In this document: one piece after another, positions 8,024 to 17,063 of the stretch
Layout of the letters: each line of letters starts with the position of its first letter
How positions within the stretch are numbered: the first letter of the stretch is position 1
DNA from: Paraburkholderia kirstenboschensis
GTDB taxonomy: Bacteria; Pseudomonadota; Gammaproteobacteria; Burkholderiales; Burkholderiaceae
Assembly: GCF_904848585.1 (NCBI RefSeq)
Contig: NZ_CAJHCR010000005.1
Location: 310,001-374,000 of the forward strand
Reading direction: 5' to 3'
DNA: 64,000 nt
Made by a program: the position numbers and the translations under genes
The notes under the pieces: generated by a model
Seen by the model: only the letters and a program-made list of their open reading frames with translations
Told to the model about the DNA's origin: nothing
The model's database searches: none

Positions 8024-9361
8024 ATGAAATCGGATCATCAGGAAGGAGCGTCGTCGTGGGTAGCGTCACCGTGGGTGCAACTCGTATTCGGTGTGATCTG
8101 CATGGCGATGATCGCCAACATGCAGTACGGCTGGACCTTGTTCGTCAATCCGATCAACGAAAAATATCAATGGGGCCGCGCGGCGATTCAGGTCGCGTTC
8201 ACGATCTTCGTCGTGACTGAAACCTGGCTGGTGCCCGTTGAAGGTTATCTGGTCGACAAGTATGGGCCGCGTCCGGTTGTAGTCGGTGGCGGCTTGCTAT
8301 GCGCGATTGCGTGGGTGCTGAACTCGGTGGCGTCGTCGCTGCCATTGCTCTACATTGCGGCGGCGATAGGCGGCGTCGGCGCGGGCGCGGTCTACGGCAC
8401 CTGCGTGGGTAATGCGCTCAAGTGGTTCCCCACTCGTCGCGGCCTTGCAGCGGGAATCACCGCAGCCGGTTTCGGTGCGGGGTCCGCGGCCACCGTCATT
8501 CCGATCTCCAACATGATCAAGAGCAGCGGCTACGAAGCGACCTTCCTGTCGTTCGGCCTCGGCCAGGGCATCATCGTCGTCCTGCTCGGGCTCGCCTTGC
8601 TCGCGCCGCCGGCCAGTCTGCTCGCCACCGCAAAAAGCACGATCAAGCGCGTGGTCTACAACGCCACGCCGCGCGAAGTGGTGAGCTCGCCAGTGTTCTG
8701 GGTGATGTACCTGATGTTCGTGATGATGGCCGCGGGCGGCCTGATGGCTACCGCGCAACTCGGACCGATAGCGAAGGACTTCGGCCTGCACGACTCTCCG
8801 GTTTCCTTGCTCGGATTGACGTTGCCGGCGCTGACTTTCGCATTGACGATCGATCGCGTGCTGAACGGTTTGACGCGGCCGTTCTTCGGCTGGATCTCGG
8901 ATCGCATCGGCCGGGAGAATACGATGTTCATCGCATTCGCGATCGAAGCGGTCGGCATTCTGGCGCTGTCGAAATACGGCCAGAGTCCGGTGGCGTTCGT
9001 CGTGCTGACCGGCATCGTGTTCTTCGCGTGGGGCGAAATCTACAGCCTGTTCCCCGCCACGTGCGGCGATACGTATGGACCGAAATTCGCGGCTACGAAT
9101 GCGGGCCTGCTCTATACCGCGAAAGGCACGGCTGCGCTGCTCGTGCCGTTCACCAGCGTCATTACGGCGGCAACCGGCAACTGGCATGCCGTCTTCATGC
9201 TTGCGTCCGGCATGGCGGCAGCAGCCGCGCTGCTCGCACTCTTCGTGCTGAAGCCAATGCGGCGCGCGCACGCGGCGCGTCACGCGAGTCCGGCGAGCGA
9301 GAGCGCTTATAGCGGCGCATTGATAAGCGAATCGGCGCGCGTCTCGGCCGACGGTGGTTGA
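8024..9361 (+). CDS. MFS transporter, oxalate/formate antiporter (OxlT) family
   Basis: A 445-residue 12-helix major facilitator protein. The opening WVQLVFGVICMAMIANMQYGWTLFVNPI and ETWLVPVEGYLVDKYGPRPVV match OxlT-family proteins, and helix XI carries an R/K-rich substrate region as in oxalate:formate antiporters. AGGAG lies 6 bases before the ATG at 8024; an in-frame GTG three bases earlier is less likely. In Burkholderiaceae such carriers often sit with oxalyl-CoA decarboxylase genes, but none is adjacent here. The substrate could be oxalate or another small carboxylate. Confidence 0.85.
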   Translation: MKSDHQEGASSWVASPWVQLVFGVICMAMIANMQYGWTLFVNPINEKYQWGRAAIQVAFTIFVVTETWLVPVEGYLVDKYGPRPVVVGGGLLCAIAWVLNSVASSLPLLYIAAAIGGVGAGAVYGTCVGNALKWFPTRRGLAAGITAAGFGAGSAATVIPISNMIKSSGYEATFLSFGLGQGIIVVLLGLALLAPPASLLATAKSTIKRVVYNATPREVVSSPVFWVMYLMFVMMAAGGLMATAQLGPIAKDFGLHDSPVSLLGLTLPALTFALTIDRVLNGLTRPFFGWISDRIGRENTMFIAFAIEAVGILALSKYGQSPVAFVVLTGIVFFAWGEIYSLFPATCGDTYGPKFAATNAGLLYTAKGTAALLVPFTSVITAATGNWHAVFMLASGMAAAAALLALFVLKPMRRAHAARHASPASESAYSGALISESARVSADGG

Positions 9362-9601
9362 TCATTGTTATCAGTGTTAATCGAACGGACCGCATCGCCG
9401 CACAGCGGCGACTGCGTGTCCGGGAATGCGGGAGTACGATCTCCCGATCCGCTCGACCGATATGACTGAACACGCACGGGAATAAATGAGTGACTGCCGG
9501 TGTTCACCGGAAGATGCGCGTTGTAGCCTGACGTTCGACGGACAGGTGAAGCGCATCTCACAGTCGCCTCTATCGTCACTCCACATTACCGTGAGCCACA
9601 C
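9362..9601. other. Intergenic region upstream of the Rid protein
   Basis: 240 bp with no gene recognised. It presumably contains the end of the antiporter transcript and the Rid gene promoter. No clear terminator or palindrome was seen. Confidence 0.4.
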
Positions 9602-10057
9602 ATGAACGTATCCGAACGCCTCGCGCAGTTGGGGCTCCAATTGCCGCAGCCGATCAACCCGCTCGGCTCCTATCGAACGGTGTCCGTTTCAGGCAGTCAG
9701 CTTTATGTCTCCGGTCTCGGTCCGTTCGAGGATGGCAAGCCGATGGTCGGAATAGTCGGCGGCGATCTGTCTCTCGAAAGGGCCCAGCACGCGGCACGCC
9801 TGACGATGCTGATGATCCTGGCCTGCGTCGATCAGGCATGCGGGCTCGACAACGTCGACAGATGCAGCCGACTCACTGTCTACGTGCGCGCTGAACAATC
9901 GTTCACGCAACATCCGCAAGTGGCCAATGGCGCGAGCGACCTTCTGCTGACATTGTTTGGTCAGAGCAAGCTTCCAGCGCGAAGCGCCCTTGGCGTGCAC
10001 ACGTTGCCGATGGGCATCCCCGTCGAGATCGACAGCATCTTCGACTTGAAACGGTGA
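9602..10057 (+). CDS. RidA/YjgF family protein
   Basis: A 151-residue protein of the trimeric YjgF/YER057c/UK114 fold. RidA removes reactive enamine/imine intermediates. This one belongs to the longer YjgF-like subgroup with N-terminus MNVSERLAQLGLQLPQP. The conserved arginine region appears as LPARSALGVHTLPMGIPVEI, with the Arg and the C-terminal Glu in place. The first half has VSVSGSQLYVSGLGPFEDGK. It stands alone, convergent with an AraC regulator gene. Deaminase activity is plausible but unproven for this subgroup. Confidence 0.88.
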   Translation: MNVSERLAQLGLQLPQPINPLGSYRTVSVSGSQLYVSGLGPFEDGKPMVGIVGGDLSLERAQHAARLTMLMILACVDQACGLDNVDRCSRLTVYVRAEQSFTQHPQVANGASDLLLTLFGQSKLPARSALGVHTLPMGIPVEIDSIFDLKR

Positions 10058-10081
10058 ACATGAGCCGGCACGCGTAAGAAA

Positions 10082-11032
10082 CTACTCGCCATATCCCACC
10101 CCATTGCGGCGCCTTAACTCCACCACATCGCGAAGTGGAGGCGCCCCGAACAGCCGGCTATATTCGCGGCTGAACTGCGAAGGGCTGTCATACCCGACCC
10201 TGACAGCCACCGACCCGACATCTCCCTTCTGTCCCAGCAGCAGCTTTCGAGCTTCGTGAAGCCGCAGTTGCTTCTGATACTGCAACGGACTCAGCGTCGT
10301 GACGTTCTTGAAGTGATGATGGAACGACGACACGCTCATGTTCACCTCTTGTGCCAGCATCTCGACCCGCAGGATCTCCGTGTAGTGATTCTGGATCCAC
10401 TCGATCGCGCGCGCGATCCGGTAGGTCTGACTCCCATTTACGGCGATGTGCCTGAGCCGCTTGCCCTGCTCGCTCGTCATCAACCGGTAGAGCAGTTCCT
10501 TTTCGATGAGCGGCGCGAGAACCGGAATGTCATCCGGAGTATCGAGCAATCGCACGAGCCGCAGCGCCGCGTCGAAAACCGGTGCCGACAGCGAGCCCAC
10601 CGCGATGCCCTCGCCCGCCGACACGGCCCCCGGTTCCGGCAGACACAACTGCGTCGCCAGTTCCGCGATGGCCTGCGGATCGAGCGTGAGCTTCACGCAT
10701 AAATAAGGCGCTTCGGACGACGCTCGCGTGACCTGCGATGTCATCGGCAGATCGACGGACGTCACGAGGCAATGCAGATGATCGTAGTCGTAAGCCTGCC
10801 CCGCGACCACGACCCGCTTGGCGCCTTGCGCCGCGAACACGAACGCGGAGTTCGTCACGCCGCAGCCAAGATCGGCGGGCGCCGAGTACCGGTAGAAAGC
10901 CAGAGAGGGAATCGCCGTCTGGTGCGCGCCGTCGACTGGCGCGAACCGGCTGACGAGCGCGGCCAGTTCGCGGCGTGCCGCTTCGCGCGACGCCGAGGGA
11001 TCCATCCCGGAAGAAGCCAGATTCATGTGCAT
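10082..11032 (-). CDS. AraC family transcriptional regulator
   Basis: A 316-residue protein with an AraC-type N-terminal sensing domain (PF06719-like; FAAQGAKRVVVAGQAYDYD and YLCVKLTLDPQAIAEL) and a C-terminal pair of helix-turn-helices (MLAQEVNMSVSSFHHHFK, then VGYDSPSQFSREYSRLFG). It diverges from the molybdenum oxidoreductase genes across about 180 bp. The same pairing occurs in many Burkholderiaceae and suggests it controls that operon in response to an aldehyde or related compound. Confidence 0.9.
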   Translation of the reverse strand: MHMNLASSGMDPSASREAARRELAALVSRFAPVDGAHQTAIPSLAFYRYSAPADLGCGVTNSAFVFAAQGAKRVVVAGQAYDYDHLHCLVTSVDLPMTSQVTRASSEAPYLCVKLTLDPQAIAELATQLCLPEPGAVSAGEGIAVGSLSAPVFDAALRLVRLLDTPDDIPVLAPLIEKELLYRLMTSEQGKRLRHIAVNGSQTYRIARAIEWIQNHYTEILRVEMLAQEVNMSVSSFHHHFKNVTTLSPLQYQKQLRLHEARKLLLGQKGDVGSVAVRVGYDSPSQFSREYSRLFGAPPLRDVVELRRRNGVGYGE

Positions 11033-11212
11033 TGAACTCCGTTGACGGAAGCGAGCATACTCAACCGCTGCCAGACTGCCACGTCCGGCTCGTTCGATTT
11101 GCAGAATTGTTCAATATTTTTGCAGGATTGTGTAAGCGGAACAGCAAGCCGTCGGTCACACTGCCGCGTACACCCGGCGCCAAGTTCGGGCTTTCCCCAC
11201 CGGAGAGGTTTC

Positions 11213-11674
11213 ATGTCCACATCGTTTGTCCTGAACGGCAAGAACGTCACGCTCGACGCCGATCCCACCACGCCGCTCCTCTGGGCAATTCGCGAGAACG
11301 CCGGCCTGCACGGCACCAAGTTCGGCTGCGGCATGGCGCAATGCGGCGCCTGCACGGTTCATCTCGAGGGCGAGGCCACCCGTTCGTGCGTGCTGCCGCT
11401 CGCCGCCGTCGCGGGCAAGCGCATCACGACCATCGAAGGCATTGAAAGCCGGCCCGCGAAAGCGATCCAGGCCGCATGGGTCAAGTTGCAGGTGCCGCAG
11501 TGCGGATACTGCCAGTCCGGACAGATCATGTCGGCCACAGCCTTGCTCGAACACAACGCCACGCCTACCGACGCCGATATCGACGCCGCAATGAACGGCA
11601 ATCTGTGCCGCTGCGCAACCTACACCCGCATACGCGCGGCCATCCACGAAGCAGCCGCCACCCTGAAGGCCTGA
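11213..11674 (+). CDS. (2Fe-2S)-binding subunit of an aldehyde/isoquinoline oxidoreductase, IorA-like
   Basis: A 153-residue small subunit of the xanthine oxidase family carrying two [2Fe-2S] clusters. The plant-type ferredoxin cluster is formed by CGMAQCGAC and a distal Cys in ATRSC. The second cluster is formed by CGYCQSGQ and LCRCATYTRI. GGAGAG six to ten bases before the ATG at 11213 sets the start. Its stop is 2 bp from the ATG of the large subunit, so the two are co-translated. It passes electrons from the molybdenum site to an external acceptor. Confidence 0.93.
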   Translation: MSTSFVLNGKNVTLDADPTTPLLWAIRENAGLHGTKFGCGMAQCGACTVHLEGEATRSCVLPLAAVAGKRITTIEGIESRPAKAIQAAWVKLQVPQCGYCQSGQIMSATALLEHNATPTDADIDAAMNGNLCRCATYTRIRAAIHEAAATLKA

Positions 11675-11676
11675 CC

Positions 11677-13899
11677 ATGACGACCGGATCTGATCTCAAG
11701 GACGCAGTCCGCCCGTCGCGCCGGACCTTTCTCAAAGCAGCCGGCGCCGTCGCTGCAGTCGGCGCGAACATCGGCCTCACCATCGGCTTCGAGTGGGCGG
11801 GCATGGGCCGCCGCGCACTCGCCGCCACGATGCCTGACGCGACGTTTGCTCCCAACGCCTTTCTGCGCGTCGCGCCGGACAACAGCGTGACCGTCATCGC
11901 GAAGCACGTCGAGATGGGCCAGGGCGCGTACACCGGTATCGCGACCATCGTCGCCGAAGAACTGGACGCGAACTGGCAGGACGTACGTGTCGAGAGCGCG
12001 CCCGCCGACGCAAAGCGCTACGCGAATCTGGCCTTCGGCACGATGCAGGGCACGGGCGGCAGCTCGGCAATGGCGAACTCGTGGATGCAACTGCGCGAAG
12101 CCGGTGCGAAAGCGCGTGCAATGCTGGTCTCGGCCGCCGCCGCGCAGTGGAAGGTGCCCGCAACGGAACTCGTGACGCGCGACGGCAGCGTGCACCACGC
12201 GGCCACGAACCGCAGCGCAACCTACGGCTCGCTCGCGTCGGCCGCGGCACGGCTGCCGGTGCCGCAGAAGGTTACGCTCAAATCCCCGAAGGATTTCCGC
12301 TTGATCGGTCATCAGCTGCCGCGCGTGGACGTGCCGCCGAAAACCGACGGCACCGCGCAGTTCACGCTCGACGTCACGTTTCCCGGCATGCTGGTCGCGT
12401 TGCTGCAGCGTCCGCCGCTCTTCGGTGCGACGGTCAAGTCGTTCGATGCGTCGGCGGCGAAAGCAGTGCCCGGCGTCGTGTCGGTCGTGCAGGTGCCAGG
12501 CGGCGTCGCGGTGGTCGCAAAGGGCTTCTGGGCGGCGAAACAGGGCCGCGATGCGCTGAAAATCGAATGGGACGATTCAAAGGCTGAAAAGCGCAGCTCG
12601 GACGCGATCATGGCCGAATACCGGCGGCTCGCCGAGCAGCCGGGCGCAACCGCCCGCAAGGACGGCAATGCGGAGCAGGCGCTCTCAGGCGCGGCGAAGA
12701 AAATTTCCGCATCGTACTCGTTCCCGTATCTCGCTCACGCGCCGATGGAGCCGCTCGACGCGGTCGTCAAACTCACCGCCGACAGCTGTGAGATCTGGGC
12801 CGGCGATCAGTTCCAGACCGTTGACCAGGCAAATGCCGCGCGCACGGCCGGGCTCGACCCGCAGCAGGTGAAGATTCACACGCTGTATGCGGGCGGCAGC
12901 TTCGGGCGGCGCGCGAATACGCGCTCGGACTATATCGTCGAGGCCGTGTCGATCGCCCGCGCGCTGGGCGCGAACGGCACGCCGGTCAAACTGCAATGGA
13001 CCCGCGAGGACGACATCCACGGCGGCCTCTATCGGCCCATGTACTTCCACAAGCTGGACGCGGGGCTGACAGCGGACGGCAAGCTCGTCGGCTGGCGGCA
13101 CCGGATTGTCGGCCAGTCGATCCTCGGCGACACACCGTTCGCGAGCGTCATGGTCAAGAATGGGATCGACGCGACCTCGGTCGAGGGCGCCGCCAACCTG
13201 GCCTACGCGATTCCGAACATCTCGGTCGAACTGACGACCACGCAGACCGGTGTGCCGGTGCTGTGGTGGCGCGTGGTCGGCAGCTCGCACACGGCATTCG
13301 CGGTCGAGGCGTTCATCGACGAGGCCGCGCACGCCGCAGGCAAGGACCCGTTCGCTTTCCGCCGCGATCTGCTCGCGCACGAACCGCGTATGCGTGCCGT
13401 GCTCGAACTCGCCGCGCAGAAAGCCGGCTGGGACCCGGCCAAACCGTTGCCCAAAGGCCGCGGGCGCGGCATCGCCGTCGCCGAAGCGTTCAAGACGTTC
13501 GTCGCGCAAGTGGCCGAGGTCTCCGTCGATCAGGACGGTAACGTGAAAGTGGAGCGCGTTGTCTGTGCGGTGGATTGCGGCACGCCGATCAATCCGGACG
13601 TGATTGCTGCGCAGATGGAAGGCGGGATCGGTTTTGGCCTCGGCGCGGCGTTGCACAGCGCGATCACGCTGAAAGACGGCAAGGTCGAGCAGAATAATTT
13701 CGACGCTTATCAGGTGCTGCGAATCGCCGAAATGCCGAAGGTCGAAGTGCATATCGTGCAGTCGGGCGAAGCGCCGACGGGCGTCGGCGAGCCGGGTGTC
13801 GCGCCAGTCGGGCCGGCGGTTGCCAACGCGATTTTCGCAGCCACGGGCAAACGGCTTTACGACTTGCCGTTCCCGAGCGCTGCGGGGAAAACCGTCTGA
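11677..13899 (+). CDS. Molybdopterin-binding oxidoreductase large subunit, IorB-like
   Basis: A 740-residue catalytic subunit binding the molybdenum cytosine dinucleotide cofactor. It starts with a twin-arginine signal (RRTFLKAAGAV, about residues 15-25), so the folded complex is exported to the periplasm. Motifs include KHVEMGQGAYTGIATIVAEE, YAGGSFGRRANTRSD, and the C-terminal GVGEPGVAPVGPAVANAIF with the catalytic Glu in GVGEPG. The ATG at 11677 has family-typical length. The usual third partner, a membrane cytochrome c subunit, is not adjacent. Substrate is probably an aldehyde or N-heterocycle. Confidence 0.92.
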   Translation: MTTGSDLKDAVRPSRRTFLKAAGAVAAVGANIGLTIGFEWAGMGRRALAATMPDATFAPNAFLRVAPDNSVTVIAKHVEMGQGAYTGIATIVAEELDANWQDVRVESAPADAKRYANLAFGTMQGTGGSSAMANSWMQLREAGAKARAMLVSAAAAQWKVPATELVTRDGSVHHAATNRSATYGSLASAAARLPVPQKVTLKSPKDFRLIGHQLPRVDVPPKTDGTAQFTLDVTFPGMLVALLQRPPLFGATVKSFDASAAKAVPGVVSVVQVPGGVAVVAKGFWAAKQGRDALKIEWDDSKAEKRSSDAIMAEYRRLAEQPGATARKDGNAEQALSGAAKKISASYSFPYLAHAPMEPLDAVVKLTADSCEIWAGDQFQTVDQANAARTAGLDPQQVKIHTLYAGGSFGRRANTRSDYIVEAVSIARALGANGTPVKLQWTREDDIHGGLYRPMYFHKLDAGLTADGKLVGWRHRIVGQSILGDTPFASVMVKNGIDATSVEGAANLAYAIPNISVELTTTQTGVPVLWWRVVGSSHTAFAVEAFIDEAAHAAGKDPFAFRRDLLAHEPRMRAVLELAAQKAGWDPAKPLPKGRGRGIAVAEAFKTFVAQVAEVSVDQDGNVKVERVVCAVDCGTPINPDVIAAQMEGGIGFGLGAALHSAITLKDGKVEQNNFDAYQVLRIAEMPKVEVHIVQSGEAPTGVGEPGVAPVGPAVANAIFAATGKRLYDLPFPSAAGKTV

Positions 13900-14046
13900 C
13901 AGGCACACGCGGGGCTACCGGCTTTTCGGCCGGAAGCCTCGCTGCCGGAGCACGCCACCGTCACTAACATATTGAAAATAATTAAATAAACGCCCCGATG
14001 TGTCGATAACAGGTTCAGCCGCTTTTCCGTTGCGGTTGGACTTCAC
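13900..14046. other. Intergenic region with hairpin (13913-13940)
   Basis: Shortly after the oxidoreductase stop, GGCTACCGGC and a near-complementary CGGCCGGAAGCC form an imperfect hairpin around a TTTT loop, without a following T-tract. The AT-rich stretch at 13966-13990 could hold the promoter of the MHYT protein gene. Confidence 0.35.
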
Positions 14047-16125
14047 ATGCAGAGCTCATACAACCCTTGGCTAGTGGCAATGTCGTTTGTCGTGGCGACG
14101 CTCGCGTCGTACACGGCACTCGACCTCACCGGCCGCATCTTCATGCTGGCTTCGCCGCGGTTGCGCCACGTCTGGCGCATGGGCGGCGCGGCGGCGCTCG
14201 GCGTCGGCATCTGGTCGATGCACTTCGTGGCCATGCTGGCACTTTCGCTGCCCATTCCGCTCGGCTACGATTTCGCGGACACGGCCTATTCGCTCGCACT
14301 GGCTGTGGGCGCGTCGTATCTCGCGCTCTGCCTGACCACTCAGGCACGGCTCACGGCCGCGCGCCTGCTGGGAGGCGGCGCCTTCATGGGCGCGGGCATC
14401 GCCGGCATGCACTACAGCGGTATGGCCGCTTTGCGCATGTCGCCCGGCATCAGCTATCAACCGGCCTGGTTCGCTGCCTCGCTCGCGATCGCCGTTGGCG
14501 CTTCCATGGCCGCACTGTGGATGGCGCGCGCGCTCAGTAACGACGACGCACGACACGTGCTGCGCAAGCGCTTTGGCGCAGCGCTTGCAATGGGCGTTGC
14601 AATCAGCGGCATGCATTACGCCGGCATGGCCGCCGCCGAATTCGCGCCAGGCGCGATCTGCGGCGCGGCGGCCGGCGTCAATGCCGCATGGCTCGCCACT
14701 TCGGTGATCCTGTTCACGTTCGCGATACTGATCGTCACGTTGCTGCTGTCGCGTTTCGATGCGCGCACGAGCTTCCTCGTCGGCGCGGTGTCGAAGCTCA
14801 ACGGGCAGATCCTGCGCCTCGCCACGCTCGACACGCTGACAGGACTGCCGAATCGCGCCACGCTGACCGAGCGCATCGAGAGAGCGATTCATGCCTCGCG
14901 CCGGCAACGGTCGCTCTTCGCGATCCTCTTCATGGATCTGGACGGCTTCAAGACGATCAACGACTCGCTCGGCCACTCGGCCGGCGACCAGGTACTGTCC
15001 GCGTTCGCGCAACGCTTGCTGGTTTGCGTGCGCGCCGGCGACACCGTCGCGCGCCTCGGCGGCGACGAATTCGTGGTGCTGTCCGAGAACCTGGCCTCGC
15101 GCAACGACGCCGCGGCGCTTGCAGAAGGCGTGCTCGAGCGTATGCGGCGCGATACATGGGCCGACTCACAACCGCTTCAGGTGATGCCAAGCATCGGCAT
15201 TGCACTGTTTCCCGAGGACGGCGACACCGTCGACACGCTGCTCAAGCACGCGGACGCCGCGATGTACGAAGCGAAGCGCGCCGGACGCAGCACCTATCGC
15301 TTCTTCGAACGGAGCATGAACGAAGCCGCGACGCGCACGCTGCAAATTCAGAACGCGTTGCGCGAGGCGTTGGCCGAGCGTCATTTCACGCTGCACTTCC
15401 AGCCCAAATTCGACGGCAAGAGCGAGTCGCTTGCGGGCGCCGAAGCGCTGATCCGTTTGCATCATCCGCAACTCGGTACGCTTGCGCCGCTCGAATTCAT
15501 TCCGATCGCAGAACGCTCCGGGCAGATCGTGCAGATCGGCTACTGGGTATTGCGCGAGGCGTGCCGGCAGATTCGCCGATGGGCGGCGCAAGGCCTGCCG
15601 CCCGTCAAGGTGGCGATCAATCTGTCACCGCGCCAGCTATTGCAGGCGGATCTCGTGCCGACCATGCTCGATATCGTGAAGGCAGAGGGCGTCAGATGCG
15701 AACAGATCATGTTCGAGATCACCGAAACGGTGGCAATGCATGACGCGCCCCGAACCATCGAGATGCTTCGGGAATTCCAGGCAAGCGGTTTCGAGATCGC
15801 AATCGACGATTTCGGCACCGGCTATTCCAGCCTCGCGTATCTGCAACGGTTTCGCGTGAAGCAACTGAAGATCGACCGCTTCTTCACCAACGGTCTCGAC
15901 GCGCACGGCGCCGAAGGCAGCGCGATCGTTTCGGCGATCATCGCACTCGCGCATTCGCTGGAAATGGATGTGGTGGCCGAAGGCGTCGAAACCGAGTCGC
16001 AACTGCACATGCTCAAGGCAATGCGGTGCGACGAAATGCAAGGCTTCCTGCTCGGCAAGCCGCTGACCGCGGACGACTTCGGCGATTTCCTGCGCGGAAC
16101 CGCGGTGACGGAGGACGTCTGCTGA
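14047..16125 (+). CDS. MHYT-GGDEF-EAL signalling protein (c-di-GMP turnover)
   Basis: A 692-residue inner-membrane protein. The first about 240 residues form a seven-helix MHYT sensor with three metal-binding-type motifs (SMHFVAM, GMHYSGM, GMHYAGM), thought to sense a diatomic gas through copper. A GGDEF domain follows with intact RLGGDEF and an upstream RAGD inhibitory-site pattern. The EAL domain has EALIRL, the DDFGTGYSS loop and EGVET, so both synthesis and hydrolysis of c-di-GMP are possible. It is monocistronic and convergent with the bactofilin operon. Confidence 0.94.
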   Translation: MQSSYNPWLVAMSFVVATLASYTALDLTGRIFMLASPRLRHVWRMGGAAALGVGIWSMHFVAMLALSLPIPLGYDFADTAYSLALAVGASYLALCLTTQARLTAARLLGGGAFMGAGIAGMHYSGMAALRMSPGISYQPAWFAASLAIAVGASMAALWMARALSNDDARHVLRKRFGAALAMGVAISGMHYAGMAAAEFAPGAICGAAAGVNAAWLATSVILFTFAILIVTLLLSRFDARTSFLVGAVSKLNGQILRLATLDTLTGLPNRATLTERIERAIHASRRQRSLFAILFMDLDGFKTINDSLGHSAGDQVLSAFAQRLLVCVRAGDTVARLGGDEFVVLSENLASRNDAAALAEGVLERMRRDTWADSQPLQVMPSIGIALFPEDGDTVDTLLKHADAAMYEAKRAGRSTYRFFERSMNEAATRTLQIQNALREALAERHFTLHFQPKFDGKSESLAGAEALIRLHHPQLGTLAPLEFIPIAERSGQIVQIGYWVLREACRQIRRWAAQGLPPVKVAINLSPRQLLQADLVPTMLDIVKAEGVRCEQIMFEITETVAMHDAPRTIEMLREFQASGFEIAIDDFGTGYSSLAYLQRFRVKQLKIDRFFTNGLDAHGAEGSAIVSAIIALAHSLEMDVVAEGVETESQLHMLKAMRCDEMQGFLLGKPLTADDFGDFLRGTAVTEDVC

Positions 16126-16172
16126 ACGGCCAACCGGCGCAACGCAGGTTGCTGCGGTAGGTCAGATCGGAT

Positions 16173-16583
16173 TCAGTCACGCGCGACATCGACCATCGAC
16201 GTAAGCGGCGCCTGACCTAAGTCGCGCCGCGTGAGCTTGCCGTCCACCGACGCGCCGCAATCCATGCGCAATTGCTGATAGTAGATGTTGCCGGTCACAT
16301 GCGCATTGGCCTGTAACTCCACGAAGTGGTCGGCAATCACGTCACCGACTATGTTGCCGTTGACCATCACGTCGTAACCGTGCACGTTGCCTTCGATCGA
16401 TCCCCGGTCGCTCAGCACGAAGAGCGTCTGGCTGCCGGGCTCGCCGCTGACATTGCCCTTCACATGGCCGTCGAGGCGCAGTCCGTCGGTAAACTGAAGA
16501 TCGCCCACGATGCGCACGTCGTGCGCAATCAGTGTGGCGAGCTTCGTTTGCTGGATGCCCGCGGCTTTTTTCTTGCTGAACAT
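16173..16583 (-). CDS. Bactofilin (polymer-forming cytoskeletal protein)
   Basis: A 136-residue bactofilin with a central right-handed beta-helix of repeated glycine-rich turns (LRLDGHVKGNVSG, DRGSIEGNVHGYDVMVNGNI, ANAHVTGNIYY). It has short unstructured ends, including the N-terminal MFSKKKA. Bactofilins polymerise without nucleotide at the membrane and localise cell-wall enzymes. This gene is the last of a three-gene operon with an M23 peptidase and a coiled-coil membrane protein, the classic setting for shape or wall remodelling. Confidence 0.92.
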   Translation of the reverse strand: MFSKKKAAGIQQTKLATLIAHDVRIVGDLQFTDGLRLDGHVKGNVSGEPGSQTLFVLSDRGSIEGNVHGYDVMVNGNIVGDVIADHFVELQANAHVTGNIYYQQLRMDCGASVDGKLTRRDLGQAPLTSMVDVARD

Positions 16584-16640
16584 AAGTACTCCGGAAATAT
16601 AAGGGTGTGCCGCGTGGATCAGGCAATGCGGCGTCTGCGC

Positions 16641-17063
16641 CTAGCGGCGAGTCGTGGCCGTCTGGGCGTGCGTCTGCGGGTGCGTCCGCATGATCGGCGC
16701 CGTTCTCTTCTGGCCGCGCAGGAACTGCAATTCGTCGTTGAGCCGCGCGACGTCGGCAGCGGCGCTATCGGCCGCTTTCTGTACTGCCGCGCGCGCCGCC
16801 AACTCCTGCGCTAAAGCAAGGCGCGCTCGGGCCAGCTCTATCTGCTCGGCGCTTCTATCGACGGCAGCCGGAAGGCATTGCGTGAGCGGCCCACCCGCGC
16901 GGCGCGCCTCGCCGATAACTACGGCGGCGCCGCCGGCGAGCGCACTGAGCGCGCAAACGAGCGCCCAGGCGGCGATGCGAAAACGCACAGAGCGCACCGG
17001 CGCAAGCGTGTAAGCGCGACGCGTCAGAGCGTCGGCGTCGCGGGAAAGAATGGGATCAGCCAT
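16641..17063 (-). CDS. Single-pass membrane protein with coiled coil, in the bactofilin operon
   Basis: A 140-residue protein of no recognised family. A short cytoplasmic N-terminus precedes one transmembrane helix (FRIAAWALVCALSALAGGAA, about residues 28-47). An Ala/Glu/Arg-rich stretch (about residues 68-120) then looks strongly coiled-coil, and a Thr/His/Gln-rich tail ends in ATTRR. The ATG at 17063 overlaps the end of the M23 peptidase gene by 8 bp, implying translational coupling. It may bridge the bactofilin scaffold and the peptidase; that role is inferred from position only. Confidence 0.78.
   Translation of the reverse strand: MADPILSRDADALTRRAYTLAPVRSVRFRIAAWALVCALSALAGGAAVVIGEARRAGGPLTQCLPAAVDRSAEQIELARARLALAQELAARAAVQKAADSAAADVARLNDELQFLRGQKRTAPIMRTHPQTHAQTATTRR

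Noticed and set aside
12685..13908. 407-residue minus-strand frame across the molybdenum oxidoreductase
   Set aside because: It lies wholly inside an intact, motif-rich gene on the other strand and shows no family signature of its own.
13913..13940. Hairpin after the molybdenum oxidoreductase as an intrinsic terminator
   Set aside because: The stem is imperfect and lacks a following T-tract, so it is noted only within the intergenic entry.
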